Source: Pseudomonas sp. N40(2020) (GTDB taxonomy: Bacteria; Pseudomonadota; Gammaproteobacteria; Pseudomonadales; Pseudomonadaceae). Taken from it: DNA of 64,000 nt. The stretch spans positions 1 through 64,000 of the forward strand of contig NZ_JACSZV010000030.1 of NCBI RefSeq assembly GCF_014472415.1, written 5' to 3'. Of the stretch, positions 6,909-15,952 are shown piece by piece. The notes beneath the pieces are model-generated. The model had not been told where the DNA came from. It saw nothing but the letters and a program-made list of their open reading frames with translations, and did no database searches. The position numbers and the translations under genes are program-made. Numbering within the stretch: the stretch's first letter is position 1; every line of letters begins with the position of its first letter.

Positions 6909-7222
6909 CAATGGGATTCCTTGTGCTTTGGCGGGGTGTCTTGCGAACACTCGATGTGCAACTGGCCGTGGCTCATGATCCAGTGGATGAGCTCGGCGGT
7001 CGGAATCGAATGGGCATACTCCACCCATTGCGCGTTGGCCGGGCTGTACTGTTCGAAATAGCGGCGCAGGACAATGCGGCTCTGATCGCTGGCCAGCCCC
7101 AGGCAGAACTCCTGAAAGAGGATCGGCGTATCCTCCGTGGGCGCCGTGGTGCGTTGGCTTAGGATCAACGGATACTTGGCGTTATGGCCGTCGGCGGTGT
7201 AGCGGCTATGTAAAACCTTCAT
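6908..7222 (-). CDS. Hypothetical small protein coupled to the DUF3313 lipoprotein
   Basis: A 104-residue protein of unknown function, soluble by composition, with two Cys and several His (HWIMSHGQLHIEC, HKESH at the end). The one-base overlap (TGATG) with the lipoprotein gene points to translational coupling. About 160 bases separate its start from the divergent response-regulator gene, so the two transcripts may share a control region. Confidence 0.6.
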   Translation of the reverse strand: MKVLHSRYTADGHNAKYPLILSQRTTAPTEDTPILFQEFCLGLASDQSRIVLRRYFEQYSPANAQWVEYAHSIPTAELIHWIMSHGQLHIECSQDTPPKHKESH

Positions 7223-7380
7223 GAAAAGCCCCCTGAGTTGGAATGCGTGCAGGGTGCCCCAGGGATTTTGCCGGACGATGTCCGGTTGATGTCCGTGGTG
7301 AAGGAATGTTGCTCGATTGAAATAAATGACCTGAGCGTCGGAATGGTTTTAGATGCGCTCTTTTCTGGTCTGAGGAGCCT

Positions 7381-8091
7381 GTGACCGTGAGCAGACTGCT
7401 GTTCGTTGACGACGACGTGGAAATTCTCGCCCTGCTGAAGAAGTTCTTCGTCCAGCACGCCTACGAAGTCGACGTCGCTGCCGATGGCGAGGCGATGTGG
7501 GCGGCAATCGCGCGGCAGCGCCCGGACACGATCATTCTTGACGTAATGATGCCCGGTGAAGGTGGCCTGAGCCTGTGCCAGAAAGTCCGGGCGCAGATGG
7601 GCATTCCGATCATCATGCTGACGGCGATGGCCGAGCTGAGTGATCGCATTGTCGGTCTGGAACTCGGCGCGGACGACTACCTGACCAAACCGTTCGCCCC
7701 TCAGGAATTACTGGCCCGCGTGCGCGCCTTGCAGCGGCGTGCCGGTGACCAGAAGACGCCGCTCGAACCGTCAAGGCCGGTGATCGCCTTCGCCGGTTGG
7801 CATCTGGATATCACCTGCCGCGAATTGCGCTCCCCGGAAAACGTGATGATCCCGTTGTCCGGCGGCGAGTTCGATTTGCTGGTGGTGTTTCTGGATCATC
7901 CGCAGCGCATCCTTACCCGTGAGCAACTGATCGACTTGACCCACGGCCAGGGTCACGACGCTTTTGATCGCAGCATCGACGTGCAGGTCAGCCGGTTGCG
8001 GCGCAAGATTGAGCCGGACTGCAAGCGACCGGACCTGATCAGAACCGTGCGCAACGGCGGCTATATGTTCAGCGCCAAGGTCAGTCGCTGA
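7381..8091 (+). CDS. OmpR-type response regulator
   Basis: A 236-residue regulator with an N-terminal receiver domain: acidic DDD at residues 10-12, phospho-acceptor Asp54 in IILDVMMPG, and the conserved LTKPF lysine. The C-terminal OmpR/PhoB winged helix (about residues 135-233) ends with the DVQVSRLRRKIE and RTVRNGGYMF motifs. The start is a GTG at 7381 (a second GTG at 7387 is possible). Its TGA overlaps the ATG of the kinase by one base, so the two form an operon. The regulated genes are unknown; the divergent small gene and lipoprotein are candidates. Confidence 0.9.
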   Translation: MTVSRLLFVDDDVEILALLKKFFVQHAYEVDVAADGEAMWAAIARQRPDTIILDVMMPGEGGLSLCQKVRAQMGIPIIMLTAMAELSDRIVGLELGADDYLTKPFAPQELLARVRALQRRAGDQKTPLEPSRPVIAFAGWHLDITCRELRSPENVMIPLSGGEFDLLVVFLDHPQRILTREQLIDLTHGQGHDAFDRSIDVQVSRLRRKIEPDCKRPDLIRTVRNGGYMFSAKVSR

Positions 8092-9425
8092 TGATTCGCC
8101 GGATGCTGCGCCGCGACACCCTGAGTCGGCGGATCGCCCTGACCATCGTCGCGGCGATGCTCGCCTCGCTGGCGCTCAATGCCCTGTTTGTGCAGGTCGC
8201 GGGTATTTGGGCTCGTCCGCCCATCGAACGCACCGGCCTGCTGGAACAGATTGCCGCGACCAGCAAAGTCATCGAGGCGGCGCCGGCCAATTTGCGCCCG
8301 CAACTCGCAGCGGCGGCGACCAGTCCCGCGCTTCAGGTGGCGTGGAGCGCGCAACGCAGCGACCTCGGATTACCCGCGGTCGGCACGCAGGTCGAAGCGA
8401 GCAGGGTGCCGGCGCTGCATCAGTTGCTGGGCGATGATCGCAACATTCAAGCGTTCAATCCGCACGACTGGCCAGAGGACAGCCCGCAGGCACGCTATGC
8501 CGCACTGGTGCAGTTGCATGACGGCAGCTGGTTGGCATTCTCACCGCCCGAGCGTTCCTGGGGCCTGGACATCGGCACGCGGATCGCAGTGATCATTGCT
8601 CTGGGTTTGATCGCCACTGTGCTGGTCGCCTGGATTGCCACACGCCAACTGGCCAAACCATTGCAACGGTTTGCCAACGCCGCGAAACGCTTTGGCGGGG
8701 ATTTACGCGCACCACCGATCAATGTCGAAGGCCCCGAGGAAATACGCCAGGCCATCGTCGCGTTCAACACCATGCAGGCGCAGATTCAGCATTTCATCGG
8801 CGAGCGCACGCACATGCTGGCGTCCATTTCCCACGACCTGCGCGCGCCGCTGACACGGATGCGTCTGCGCAGTGAGTTCATGGAGGACCTTGATCATCAG
8901 GGCAAACTGATTCGCGACATCGAAGAGATGCAATCGATGATCAACGCTGCGTTGGCGTTTTTCCGCGAAGACACGCACCGCGAGCAAACTACCGCGTTCG
9001 ACCTGTCCGAGCTGCTGCAAACCATCGTTGACGACTACCGCGACCAACACATCGTTGTCGACTTCAACGGCCCCGCGCATCTGGTGTACAGAGGTCGCCC
9101 GCTGGGTATCAAGCGGGTGATCGTCAACTTGCTGGAAAACGCGGTGAAGTATGCACACAACCCGCGCGTCGCCTTGAGCCGCACTGATTACTCGATACGC
9201 ATCGAAGTCAACGATGAGGGGCCGGGTATTCCTGAAGAGGCGCTGGAGCAAGTGTTCGACCCGTTTTTCCGCCTCGAAGCCTCACGCAACCGCGACACCG
9301 GCGGGGTCGGCCTCGGACTGTCGGCGGCGCGGGCCATCGTGCGCGAGCAGGGCGGCGAGTTGACGCTGAGTAATCGCGAGGGGACAGGGCTGGTGGCAAG
9401 GGTGGAACTACCCTTTATCCGTTAG
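8091..9425 (+). CDS. Membrane sensor histidine kinase
   Basis: A 444-residue kinase with a first membrane helix at about residues 13-38, a periplasmic domain of ~120 residues, a second helix at about 165-188, a HAMP linker, and a HisKA domain with phospho-acceptor His248 in SISHDLRAPLTRMR. The ATPase core shows an N box (NLLENAVKYA), a G1 box (DEGPGIP) and a G2 box (GVGLGLSAARAI). This is the EnvZ-like layout. Pairs with the overlapping response regulator upstream. The sensed signal is unknown. Confidence 0.9.
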   Translation: MIRRMLRRDTLSRRIALTIVAAMLASLALNALFVQVAGIWARPPIERTGLLEQIAATSKVIEAAPANLRPQLAAAATSPALQVAWSAQRSDLGLPAVGTQVEASRVPALHQLLGDDRNIQAFNPHDWPEDSPQARYAALVQLHDGSWLAFSPPERSWGLDIGTRIAVIIALGLIATVLVAWIATRQLAKPLQRFANAAKRFGGDLRAPPINVEGPEEIRQAIVAFNTMQAQIQHFIGERTHMLASISHDLRAPLTRMRLRSEFMEDLDHQGKLIRDIEEMQSMINAALAFFREDTHREQTTAFDLSELLQTIVDDYRDQHIVVDFNGPAHLVYRGRPLGIKRVIVNLLENAVKYAHNPRVALSRTDYSIRIEVNDEGPGIPEEALEQVFDPFFRLEASRNRDTGGVGLGLSAARAIVREQGGELTLSNREGTGLVARVELPFIR

Positions 9426-9439
9426 GCGGGGGTTGTCGG

Positions 9440-9491
9440 CATGAAATTAACGCTGTAGATTTTCATGAAATTATAAAAAGATAATTTCATG
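9440..9491 (+). promoter_or_regulatory. Three CATGAAATTA boxes, candidate operator of the polyamine genes
   Basis: CATGAAATTAT (9464-9474) and ATAATTTCATG (9481-9491) form a perfect 11-bp inverted repeat with a 6-bp spacer. A further direct half site, CATGAAATTAA, lies at 9440-9450. The set lies 10-60 bases before the oxidase start. The XRE-cupin regulator two genes away is the obvious candidate ligand (inference). Confidence 0.6.
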
Positions 9492-9500
9492 AGGCCGTGA

Positions 9501-10790
9501 ATGTTTCAGCAATCCCAGCGCCATGTCGACAGTTACTACGCCCACAGTTGCGCCGATATTCTTAGCCATCGACCCGCGCTGGAAGGGCAACACGACACCG
9601 ACGTAGTGATCATCGGCGCCGGCTTCAGCGGGCTGCACACCGCGTTGCGCCTGGCGTTGGCCGGCAAGCGCGTGACGCTGCTGGAAGCCAGTCGCGTGGC
9701 GTGGGCCGCTTCTGGGCGTAATGGTGGGCAAGCGATTCTGGGTTGGTCTTGTGACATGCCGCCGCTGGAAGCCGCGCTGGGTCATGAGCGGGCAAAGCGG
9801 CTGTGGGACGGCATGCGTTGGGCGGCCCGGGAATTGCGTGAATTGCCCGGACGCCATGGCTTCGACTGCGATTATCGATCGGGGCATTTATGGACGTCGG
9901 TGATGCCGCGTCGCGTGAGCCTGTTGACCGAGTGGCAACATGAGGCCAGCCATAAGTGGGGCCACGATGCATTGCAATTCATCCCACGCGAAGAGCTGCC
10001 GCAATGGGTGGCCAGCGAGCGTTATCAGGCTGGTCTCTATGACCCGGAAGGCGCGCACCTTAACCCGTTGAAACTTGCCTTGTGTCTCGCGGCTGCCATC
10101 GAGCGGGTCGGCGGGCGTATCCATGAACAAAGCAAAGCGCTGAGTTATCAGGAGGAGGGCGCAGGTTTTCGGGTGAACACCGAGCGTGGCTCGATTAAAG
10201 CCGATGTACTGGTACTCGCCTGCAATGCCTATCTCGATGAACTCGACCCCAAACTCGCCAGTTGCATCTTGCCGGTTGGCACTTATCAAGTCGCCACCGC
10301 ATCGCTCACTCTGGAGCAAGCCACCGCACTGTTGCCGAGCAACGTCTGCGTCACTGACAACCAATTCGTCCTCGATTACTTCCGTCGCACGCCGGACAAC
10401 CGCTTGCTGTTCGGCGGCGGCTGCACTTACTTGGGTGGCATGCCCAAAGACATCACAGCGGCGACCCGGCCGTTTCTCGAGCGAGTGTTCCCGCAGCTCA
10501 AAGGTGTCGAGGTGGAGTTCGCCTGGGGCGGGCACATTGATCTGACCCTGAACCGCACGCCGGATGTTGGCGGCGAGGGCAATCGTTATTGGCTGCAGGG
10601 TTATTCGGGGCATGGCGTGCTGCCGACACTGGCAGCGGCTCGCGCGGTGTCTGACGCCATTCTCGGCGATGCGGATGAATTGGCGTTGTACCAAGGCTTG
10701 AGTAATGGCAGTTTTCCCGGCGGCAAATACCTTGCGGCGCCGCTGGAAGCCATTGGCAAGGCCTGGTATCGATTGCGCGACAGCATCTGA
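9501..10790 (+). CDS. Gamma-glutamylputrescine oxidase-like FAD enzyme (PuuB/PauB type)
   Basis: A 429-residue DAO-family flavoenzyme. The Rossmann FAD motif is VVIIGAGFSGLHTALRLALAG near residue 36, followed by GRNGGQAILGW and a C-terminal GYSGHGVLPTLAAARAV. These are characteristic of PuuB-like oxidases, which oxidise gamma-glutamylated polyamines to the aldehyde with release of H2O2. It heads a three-gene set with an XRE-cupin regulator and a glutamine-synthetase-like ligase, the standard gamma-glutamylation route for polyamine use in Pseudomonas. The exact polyamine cannot be read from the sequence. Confidence 0.8.
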   Translation: MFQQSQRHVDSYYAHSCADILSHRPALEGQHDTDVVIIGAGFSGLHTALRLALAGKRVTLLEASRVAWAASGRNGGQAILGWSCDMPPLEAALGHERAKRLWDGMRWAARELRELPGRHGFDCDYRSGHLWTSVMPRRVSLLTEWQHEASHKWGHDALQFIPREELPQWVASERYQAGLYDPEGAHLNPLKLALCLAAAIERVGGRIHEQSKALSYQEEGAGFRVNTERGSIKADVLVLACNAYLDELDPKLASCILPVGTYQVATASLTLEQATALLPSNVCVTDNQFVLDYFRRTPDNRLLFGGGCTYLGGMPKDITAATRPFLERVFPQLKGVEVEFAWGGHIDLTLNRTPDVGGEGNRYWLQGYSGHGVLPTLAAARAVSDAILGDADELALYQGLSNGSFPGGKYLAAPLEAIGKAWYRLRDSI

Positions 10791-10805
10791 TTTGGAACCC
10801 CTGTC

Positions 10806-11363
10806 ATGAACAAGCAAGAAGAAATCGCCGCGCTGGCGATCCTGATCCACGACCTGCGCAAGCACAAGAAGTGGACCCTGAAGGAACTCGCCGACAAGAT
10901 CGGCCGCTCGGTGGGTTTCCTCTCGCAAGTCGAGCGCGGCTTGTCGCGGCCGACGGTGGCGGACCTGACGGCAATCAGCGAAACCTTTGGCGTGCCGACC
11001 ACCTATTTCTACAGCCTGCCTAAAGCCAAAGAGTTGCCGTGGGTCACCCGGCCGGACGAACGCCGCACGCTGTATTACGCCAACGGCATCACCGACATTC
11101 TGGTGTCGCCGCAGATCCGCGCCTCATTCTCCATGCTCGAAAGTCACCTTGAACCCGGCGCCAGCAGCGGCGACCGGCACCTGAGCGACAGCTCGGAGCA
11201 GGGCGGTTACGTGCTCGAAGGCGAATTGACCCTGTGGCTGGGCAATGACGAAGAACCGGCGACGCTCAAGGCCGGCGACAGCTTCCAGTTCGACAGCCAC
11301 ACCCGTTGCCGCTACGGCAACCTCACCGATCAGCTCACCCGCGTGCTGTGGGTCTACACCTGA
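10806..11363 (+). CDS. XRE-cupin transcriptional regulator (PuuR/PauR type)
   Basis: A 185-residue regulator with an N-terminal helix-turn-helix (WTLKELADKIGRSVGFLSQVER, about residues 23-44) and a C-terminal cupin domain (about 110-183, with GYVLEGELTLWLG and AGDSFQFDSHTRCRY). PuuR-type proteins repress polyamine catabolism and are released by putrescine or related ligands. It lies 15 bases after the oxidase gene and ahead of the ligase gene. Likely acts at the CATGAAATTA boxes upstream of the set (inference). Confidence 0.85.
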   Translation: MNKQEEIAALAILIHDLRKHKKWTLKELADKIGRSVGFLSQVERGLSRPTVADLTAISETFGVPTTYFYSLPKAKELPWVTRPDERRTLYYANGITDILVSPQIRASFSMLESHLEPGASSGDRHLSDSSEQGGYVLEGELTLWLGNDEEPATLKAGDSFQFDSHTRCRYGNLTDQLTRVLWVYT

Positions 11364-11385
11364 TAACAATAAAAGGATGAACACG

Positions 11386-12732
11386 ATGGACGCTGTCTGC
11401 GCAGGCTTGCTGGCTGAAGTGCGTGCGTTTCGCCAACGCTACCCCGAGGTGCGTTATGTCGACCTGATCTCCCTGGACATTCCCGGGCACTTCTACGGCA
11501 AGCGCTATCCCGTGGACATGCTCGAAAAAGTCGCCGCCGGCAGCGCGCTCAAACTGCCGCAAAACTGTGTATTGCTCGGCGTGCAGGGCGGCTTGTTCAA
11601 GATTGGCGATTACTGCTTCAACGACGGCGACCCGGACGCGGTGCGCCGCTTGGTGCCTGGCACACTGAAACCAGTGACTTGGGAAGTCCAGCCGCTTGGG
11701 CAGATGCTGATCACCTCTGACGGCACGGAAAAACCAATCGAATTCGAACCCCGCGAAGTCCTCGCTCAAGTGCTGAACCGACTGGCACGCAAAGGCATTC
11801 ACCCGGTCGTAGCGTTTGAACTGGAGTTCTACCTGTTCGACAAAAAACTGCGCGACGGCCTGCCGCAATTCCCCCGCGACGACCTGACCGACGACGCCGA
11901 TGACCAACCGAACATGCACATCGAGCGCTTGTCACGCTTCGCGCCGGTGCTGGATGAAATGGTCGAAGCAACACGCGCTCAGGGCATCGACGCCACCGTG
12001 ATCACGGCGGAATTGGGGCCGGGCCAGTTCGAAATCAATTTCGGCCACCTCGACGATGGCTTACGTGCAGCGGACTGGGCTGCTTTGTTTTGCCGCAGCA
12101 CCCGTGGCGTCGCGCTTAAACACGGCTATCGTGCCAGTTTCATGGCCAAGCCGTACTTGCAGCATCCGGGCAGCGGCATGCATATGCATGTCAGCCTTTA
12201 TGACGCGGCCGGCAATAATCTGTTGGCGGCGAATCAACAGCAACCACTGCGCCATGCAGTTGCGGGGTGTCTGGAACTGTTGCCGCACAGCATGCCGATC
12301 TTCGCCCCGAATCAGAATGCGATGCGGCGATTGGGCGGTACGGTGAACACCGCCACCAAAGCAAGCTGGGGCTTTGAAGATCGCGATGCGTGTTTGCGCA
12401 TTCCCGAGTCGGACGAGAAGAACTTGCGCATTGAGTACCGACTGGCTGGCGCGGATGCCAATCCGTATCTGGTGTTGGCCGCGATTCTGGTGGGGTTGGA
12501 GCATGGGTTGGCTTCGGCAAAAGAACCGATCGCGCCACTGAATGAGGATCGCAACAGCGGGATAGGCTTCCCGACAGAGATGTTTGAAGCGGTGAGGGCG
12601 ATGCAGCATCAACCGCAACTGCGCGAAGGGTTGGGTAGCGAGTTCGTGGATGTGTATTGCGAGAATAAACGCCAGGATCATCTGGCGTTTATGCAGGAGA
12701 TCAGTGCGCGGGAGTATCGGTGGTATTTGTGA
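11386..12732 (+). CDS. Gamma-glutamylpolyamine synthetase (glutamine synthetase family)
   Basis: A 448-residue GS-like ligase that joins glutamate to a polyamine using ATP. GS marks include ELGPGQFEINFGH (ATP/metal site), HPGSGMHMHVSLYD, FAPNQNAMRRLGGTVNTATKAS, and RIEYRLAGADANPYLVLAAIL. Biosynthetic GlnA differs in the adenylylation-loop region and is longer (~469 aa). Start 11386 is chosen because AAGGA lies 8 bases before it; an ATG at 11377 lies on top of that Shine-Dalgarno. Together with the oxidase it performs the first two steps of polyamine degradation. Confidence 0.85.
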   Translation: MDAVCAGLLAEVRAFRQRYPEVRYVDLISLDIPGHFYGKRYPVDMLEKVAAGSALKLPQNCVLLGVQGGLFKIGDYCFNDGDPDAVRRLVPGTLKPVTWEVQPLGQMLITSDGTEKPIEFEPREVLAQVLNRLARKGIHPVVAFELEFYLFDKKLRDGLPQFPRDDLTDDADDQPNMHIERLSRFAPVLDEMVEATRAQGIDATVITAELGPGQFEINFGHLDDGLRAADWAALFCRSTRGVALKHGYRASFMAKPYLQHPGSGMHMHVSLYDAAGNNLLAANQQQPLRHAVAGCLELLPHSMPIFAPNQNAMRRLGGTVNTATKASWGFEDRDACLRIPESDEKNLRIEYRLAGADANPYLVLAAILVGLEHGLASAKEPIAPLNEDRNSGIGFPTEMFEAVRAMQHQPQLREGLGSEFVDVYCENKRQDHLAFMQEISAREYRWYL

Positions 12733-12757
12733 TGGGGTGGCATTGGCGGGGGGCAAG

Positions 12758-13510
12758 TTATGCTTTCCGCGCCCAGCTTCCGAACATCACATCGCCGATG
12801 TAGACGCCAGAAGAGGCTGAGCGCTCCTGATCCAAACGCTCTTGCAGCGTTTCAATGTCGACCTCTTCTGCACTGGCCACCCCTAGTGCAGCGATTCGCG
12901 GCAAGCAGGCTCGAACAATGTAACCAAGGCCGTAAGGAGTACTTGGTGTTTGTATAAGACATTCGGCCCGAACGCTTTCGACGGTCAAGCCTGCCTTAGT
13001 AAAAATGCCATGCAGGTTGAAACCAATGTGTAGGTCGGCCCCTTCACGAGCAATCATTTCTTGTATCCAGGATTGCGCTCTTTTATGCAGAGGGAAAGGG
13101 TCCAGGCTTGCAGGCACCATCGTCGTGTCGTGTTCTTGAAAGACCACGATGCCATTGGGGCGCAAATACTTCGACAGCGCACGGATCGATGCCACCGCAT
13201 CCTTCTGATACATCAGCACGCGCCGTCCGACGATTGCGTCAAACGTACCGATAGAGTCCTGCAGCTCTAGAAGCTCGCACTGGAGAAATGTCAGTGAAGG
13301 GTGGTTTTGTGCTGCGCCGCGCTGGCGTGCAGTGGCGATGGCTTGGGCGTCATGATCAACTCCGATGACCTCTGCGTCTCTTCCCACCAGATCGCACAAC
13401 AGAAAAGAAACATCACCCGAACCACAGCCCACGTCCAGGATTCGCATGCCTTTTTCAATTCCCGCGTCGATCAGCAAACGCGTGGTGAAGTCGGGCAGGT
13501 TGGTCGACAT
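12758..13510 (-). CDS. Class I SAM-dependent methyltransferase
   Basis: A 250-residue methyltransferase with motif I ILDVGCGSGDVSFLL (about residues 24-38), the acidic loop VIGVDHD, and the post-motif FDAIVGRRVLMYQ. The C-terminal part is not diagnostic of a substrate. Cytoplasmic. Convergent with the polyamine ligase gene, 25 bases apart. It is followed upstream by the GST gene on the same strand after a gap of about 130 bases with no recognised feature. Substrate unknown. Confidence 0.8.
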   Translation of the reverse strand: MSTNLPDFTTRLLIDAGIEKGMRILDVGCGSGDVSFLLCDLVGRDAEVIGVDHDAQAIATARQRGAAQNHPSLTFLQCELLELQDSIGTFDAIVGRRVLMYQKDAVASIRALSKYLRPNGIVVFQEHDTTMVPASLDPFPLHKRAQSWIQEMIAREGADLHIGFNLHGIFTKAGLTVESVRAECLIQTPSTPYGLGYIVRACLPRIAALGVASAEEVDIETLQERLDQERSASSGVYIGDVMFGSWARKA

Positions 13511-13644
13511 TACTAAGCCTCGCTGAGTTTTCCGGGAAGTCTATTGCATACTCTTCGGCCATCATGCCGCTCGGGTCGATAGCTGCCCGCTGCGATTGAC
13601 TGCTACCGACCATTGACGCCTTTGGGAAGGCTCCATGTTGAGTA

Positions 13645-14322
13645 TCAGCCCATGGCGCCCAGCAGCGCTTCATCCTTCGCCACCGCACGTTTGTAGGCAT
13701 CGCGGCTCATTAACTTCTCGGCGTAAGCGAGAAACGCTGCTCTGTGTGGCAAGGTGCCCAAGCCAAGCCCCCAGCCGATGTGGGAACCAACATAAACGTC
13801 GGCAGCGCAGAAGCGCTCTCCGGCAATGAACGGATTAGCAAACACGGCGCGTTCGAGTTGGTCCACGGTGCGCTCGTAGCTCCCGTAGCCAAAGAAGAAC
13901 TCCTGATCCGGCGTTGGGTTGAAGCCCGCGCGGTGGTTGGTCACGGCCTGCTCCAGGGGGCCTGCAGCGAAAAACATCCATCGGTAGTAGGCCGCCCGCT
14001 CCGCTGCTGCAGGAGCCAGGTTCGCTTCGGGGAACGCATTAGCCAGATACGCACAGATGGCGGCCGTTTCTGTTATGGTTTGCCCGTTATGCACGAGTGC
14101 AGGGACCTTCCCCATCGGGTTCACATCGCGAAAAAAAACTACGCGTGGATCATCAGGGTCGGCCACCGTCGGCGCTGCCAGCGCAGCACCTCCCCAACGG
14201 TCAGACTCGCTGGTCGACTGGTAATCCAAGATGACCGATTCATACGTGCAGCCGATTTCTTCGAGCATCCAGCGCACCATGCGGCCGCGAGAATTGGGAT
14301 TGGTATAGAACGTCATTGTCAT
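13645..14322 (-). CDS. Glutathione S-transferase family protein
   Basis: A 225-residue GST with an N-terminal thioredoxin-like domain (MTFYTNPNSRGRMVRWMLEE, with the active-site Ser/Arg region at 9-13), the conserved cis-Pro segment NPMGKVPALV and TETAAICAYLA, and an all-helical C-terminal domain. Expected to conjugate glutathione to electrophiles or act in a specific catabolic step. Start 14322 has GAGGAG seven bases upstream. Divergent from the AraC-type regulator at 14476, which is its likely controller. Confidence 0.85.
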   Translation of the reverse strand: MTMTFYTNPNSRGRMVRWMLEEIGCTYESVILDYQSTSESDRWGGAALAAPTVADPDDPRVVFFRDVNPMGKVPALVHNGQTITETAAICAYLANAFPEANLAPAAAERAAYYRWMFFAAGPLEQAVTNHRAGFNPTPDQEFFFGYGSYERTVDQLERAVFANPFIAGERFCAADVYVGSHIGWGLGLGTLPHRAAFLAYAEKLMSRDAYKRAVAKDEALLGAMG

Positions 14323-14475
14323 CGTGAGCTCCTCTTGGCTCGGTTCGTTGACGACAATGGTAAGAGCGACGCTGCATAACCCCTTGGGCGGTTTGCGCCA
14401 GAATACTTGCTTAACGCGCCATTAATGGAGCGTTGCGTTACGCGCTGCCGCTCACTTGCGGCTCGGAGCATATAA

Positions 14476-15486
14476 ATGTCCCACCTTCATACCAGCACCG
14501 AGCGGTGTAAATTGCCCAGAGTATTCTGGCAATCGATAGAGCAACTGGGAGTCGATCCCGCGTTGATTCAACAGCACGCTCAGTTGCCCCATGACCTTCA
14601 CCTGAACGAATCTGCCTTTGTCAGCACGCCTCAGCTCTTTGCCGTCTGGAACGCCATCGAGGCGATTTCTGCAGACCCTGCCTTTGCGATAAAAATGGTC
14701 CGTGATACCCCCAGTGCGAAACACAAACTGGCGTTCCTCGCGGCGTTATATGCGGCTGATTTTCGCGACGGACTTGCGAGGTTGTCTCGCTTCCAGCGCT
14801 TGTGCAGTCCCGACAAAATTTGCATCGACGAGCACAAGGGCAATGTGTCATTCACGATTGTGTGGCCTTCTGGCACGGGGCCGGCGCCTTATCTCTCGGT
14901 GGAGGCGTGTTTTGCTTTGATACTGGAACTGGGTCGACGAGGCACTGGCAAACACATTGAGCCCATTGCATTGAGCTTGAGACGGCCGAGGCAAAAACTG
15001 GAAACCCATTCAAGTTACTTCGGTTGCCCCATTCGCTACGGCGCAACCCGTGACGAGTTGACTGTAAGCGCCACCGACATCGATCTACCGTTTCTTGAGC
15101 ACAACCCGGAAGTGCTGCACATGATGACGCCCGGCCTTAGTGCCGCAATCCGAGAGATCGAAGCGCCCTTTGGATTCTGTGAGCAGGTCATTGAAGTGCT
15201 GAAACGAGCCCTGGCAGCGGGGCGGCCAAGTTTGCAGTATCTCGCCCAAGAACTATTGCAGAGCGAGCGGACGCTGCAACGACGATTAGCCTCAGAGGGT
15301 ACGACATTCAGCATGCTGCTCAACGAGGCCCGGCGCCAAGTCGGATTTCACCTGCTTGCTGATACGACCCTTGAACTGAAAGAGGTGGCGTATCTGCTCG
15401 GTTACGAGGACGTCAACTCCTACTACCGGGCTTTTCGGCAGTGGGAGAAGGTTTCACCGAGTCAGTGGCGACGCCTCAATACGTGA
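14476..15486 (+). CDS. AraC family regulator (arabinose-binding-like N-terminus)
   Basis: A 336-residue AraC-type activator of the OruR/ArgR-like architecture. The long N-terminal ligand domain includes SVEACFALILELGRRGTGKHIEP. The C-terminal double helix-turn-helix lies at about residues 235-335 (SLQYLAQELLQSERTLQRRLA and the signature LKEVAYLLGYEDVNSYYRAFRQWEKVSPSQWRR). A GGAG lies 8 bases before the ATG. It is divergent from the GST gene with 150 bases between starts, so it probably regulates it. Ligand unknown. Confidence 0.85.
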   Translation: MSHLHTSTERCKLPRVFWQSIEQLGVDPALIQQHAQLPHDLHLNESAFVSTPQLFAVWNAIEAISADPAFAIKMVRDTPSAKHKLAFLAALYAADFRDGLARLSRFQRLCSPDKICIDEHKGNVSFTIVWPSGTGPAPYLSVEACFALILELGRRGTGKHIEPIALSLRRPRQKLETHSSYFGCPIRYGATRDELTVSATDIDLPFLEHNPEVLHMMTPGLSAAIREIEAPFGFCEQVIEVLKRALAAGRPSLQYLAQELLQSERTLQRRLASEGTTFSMLLNEARRQVGFHLLADTTLELKEVAYLLGYEDVNSYYRAFRQWEKVSPSQWRRLNT

Positions 15487-15524
15487 AGTATGCCGCCAGG
15501 GGGCGATAACCCGATGCCGCTCCC

Positions 15525-15872
15525 TCAACTATTCAACGACATCAGCTTATCGCCACCCGGCGGCAAGCCAAACAGCTTGCGCACCACGTTCAGAAACGCC
15601 CCATAAGGCCGTCCCAGAAACAACATCATCAACGCCGCGCCGAGTGTGCCGCGCACCATGCCGTCTCCCGAAGCGCCACTGAAGGCAATGATCGCTGCAT
15701 AGATGGGCACCTGAAAACTGATGAGGGCAATGCTGTCCCACAGCAACTTCGAACCCCGATGCTCACTGGCTCGCGTCATTAACCAGTCGCGCCAAAGGCC
15801 GTAAGGTCTCGCGACTGGAACCATCAGGGCTGCACCCATAAGGCGAGCATGAAGGACCTGATCCCACGTCAT
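15525..15872 (-). pseudogene. AlaE-type L-alanine exporter, N-terminally truncated
   Basis: 115 codons matching the C-terminal three quarters of AlaE. Recognisable landmarks are RPYGLWRDWLM, SIALISFQVPIYAAIIAFSG and RPYGAFLNVVRKLFGLPPGGD. E. coli AlaE is ~149 residues with four membrane helices; here the first ~40 residues and helix 1 are missing. Upstream in-frame codons (SERNERFIAD) do not resemble the missing part. It lies head to head with another gene that has also lost its N-terminus, which points to a deletion across a divergent promoter region. Probably inactive, though a short product starting at 15872 could still be made. Confidence 0.65.
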
Positions 15873-15952
15873 GTCGGCAATGAAGCGTTCATTACGTTCA
15901 CTACACCAGTGCTTCGTCTTGATGCGACACCGGCAGCACCGCCAGGTGCGGA

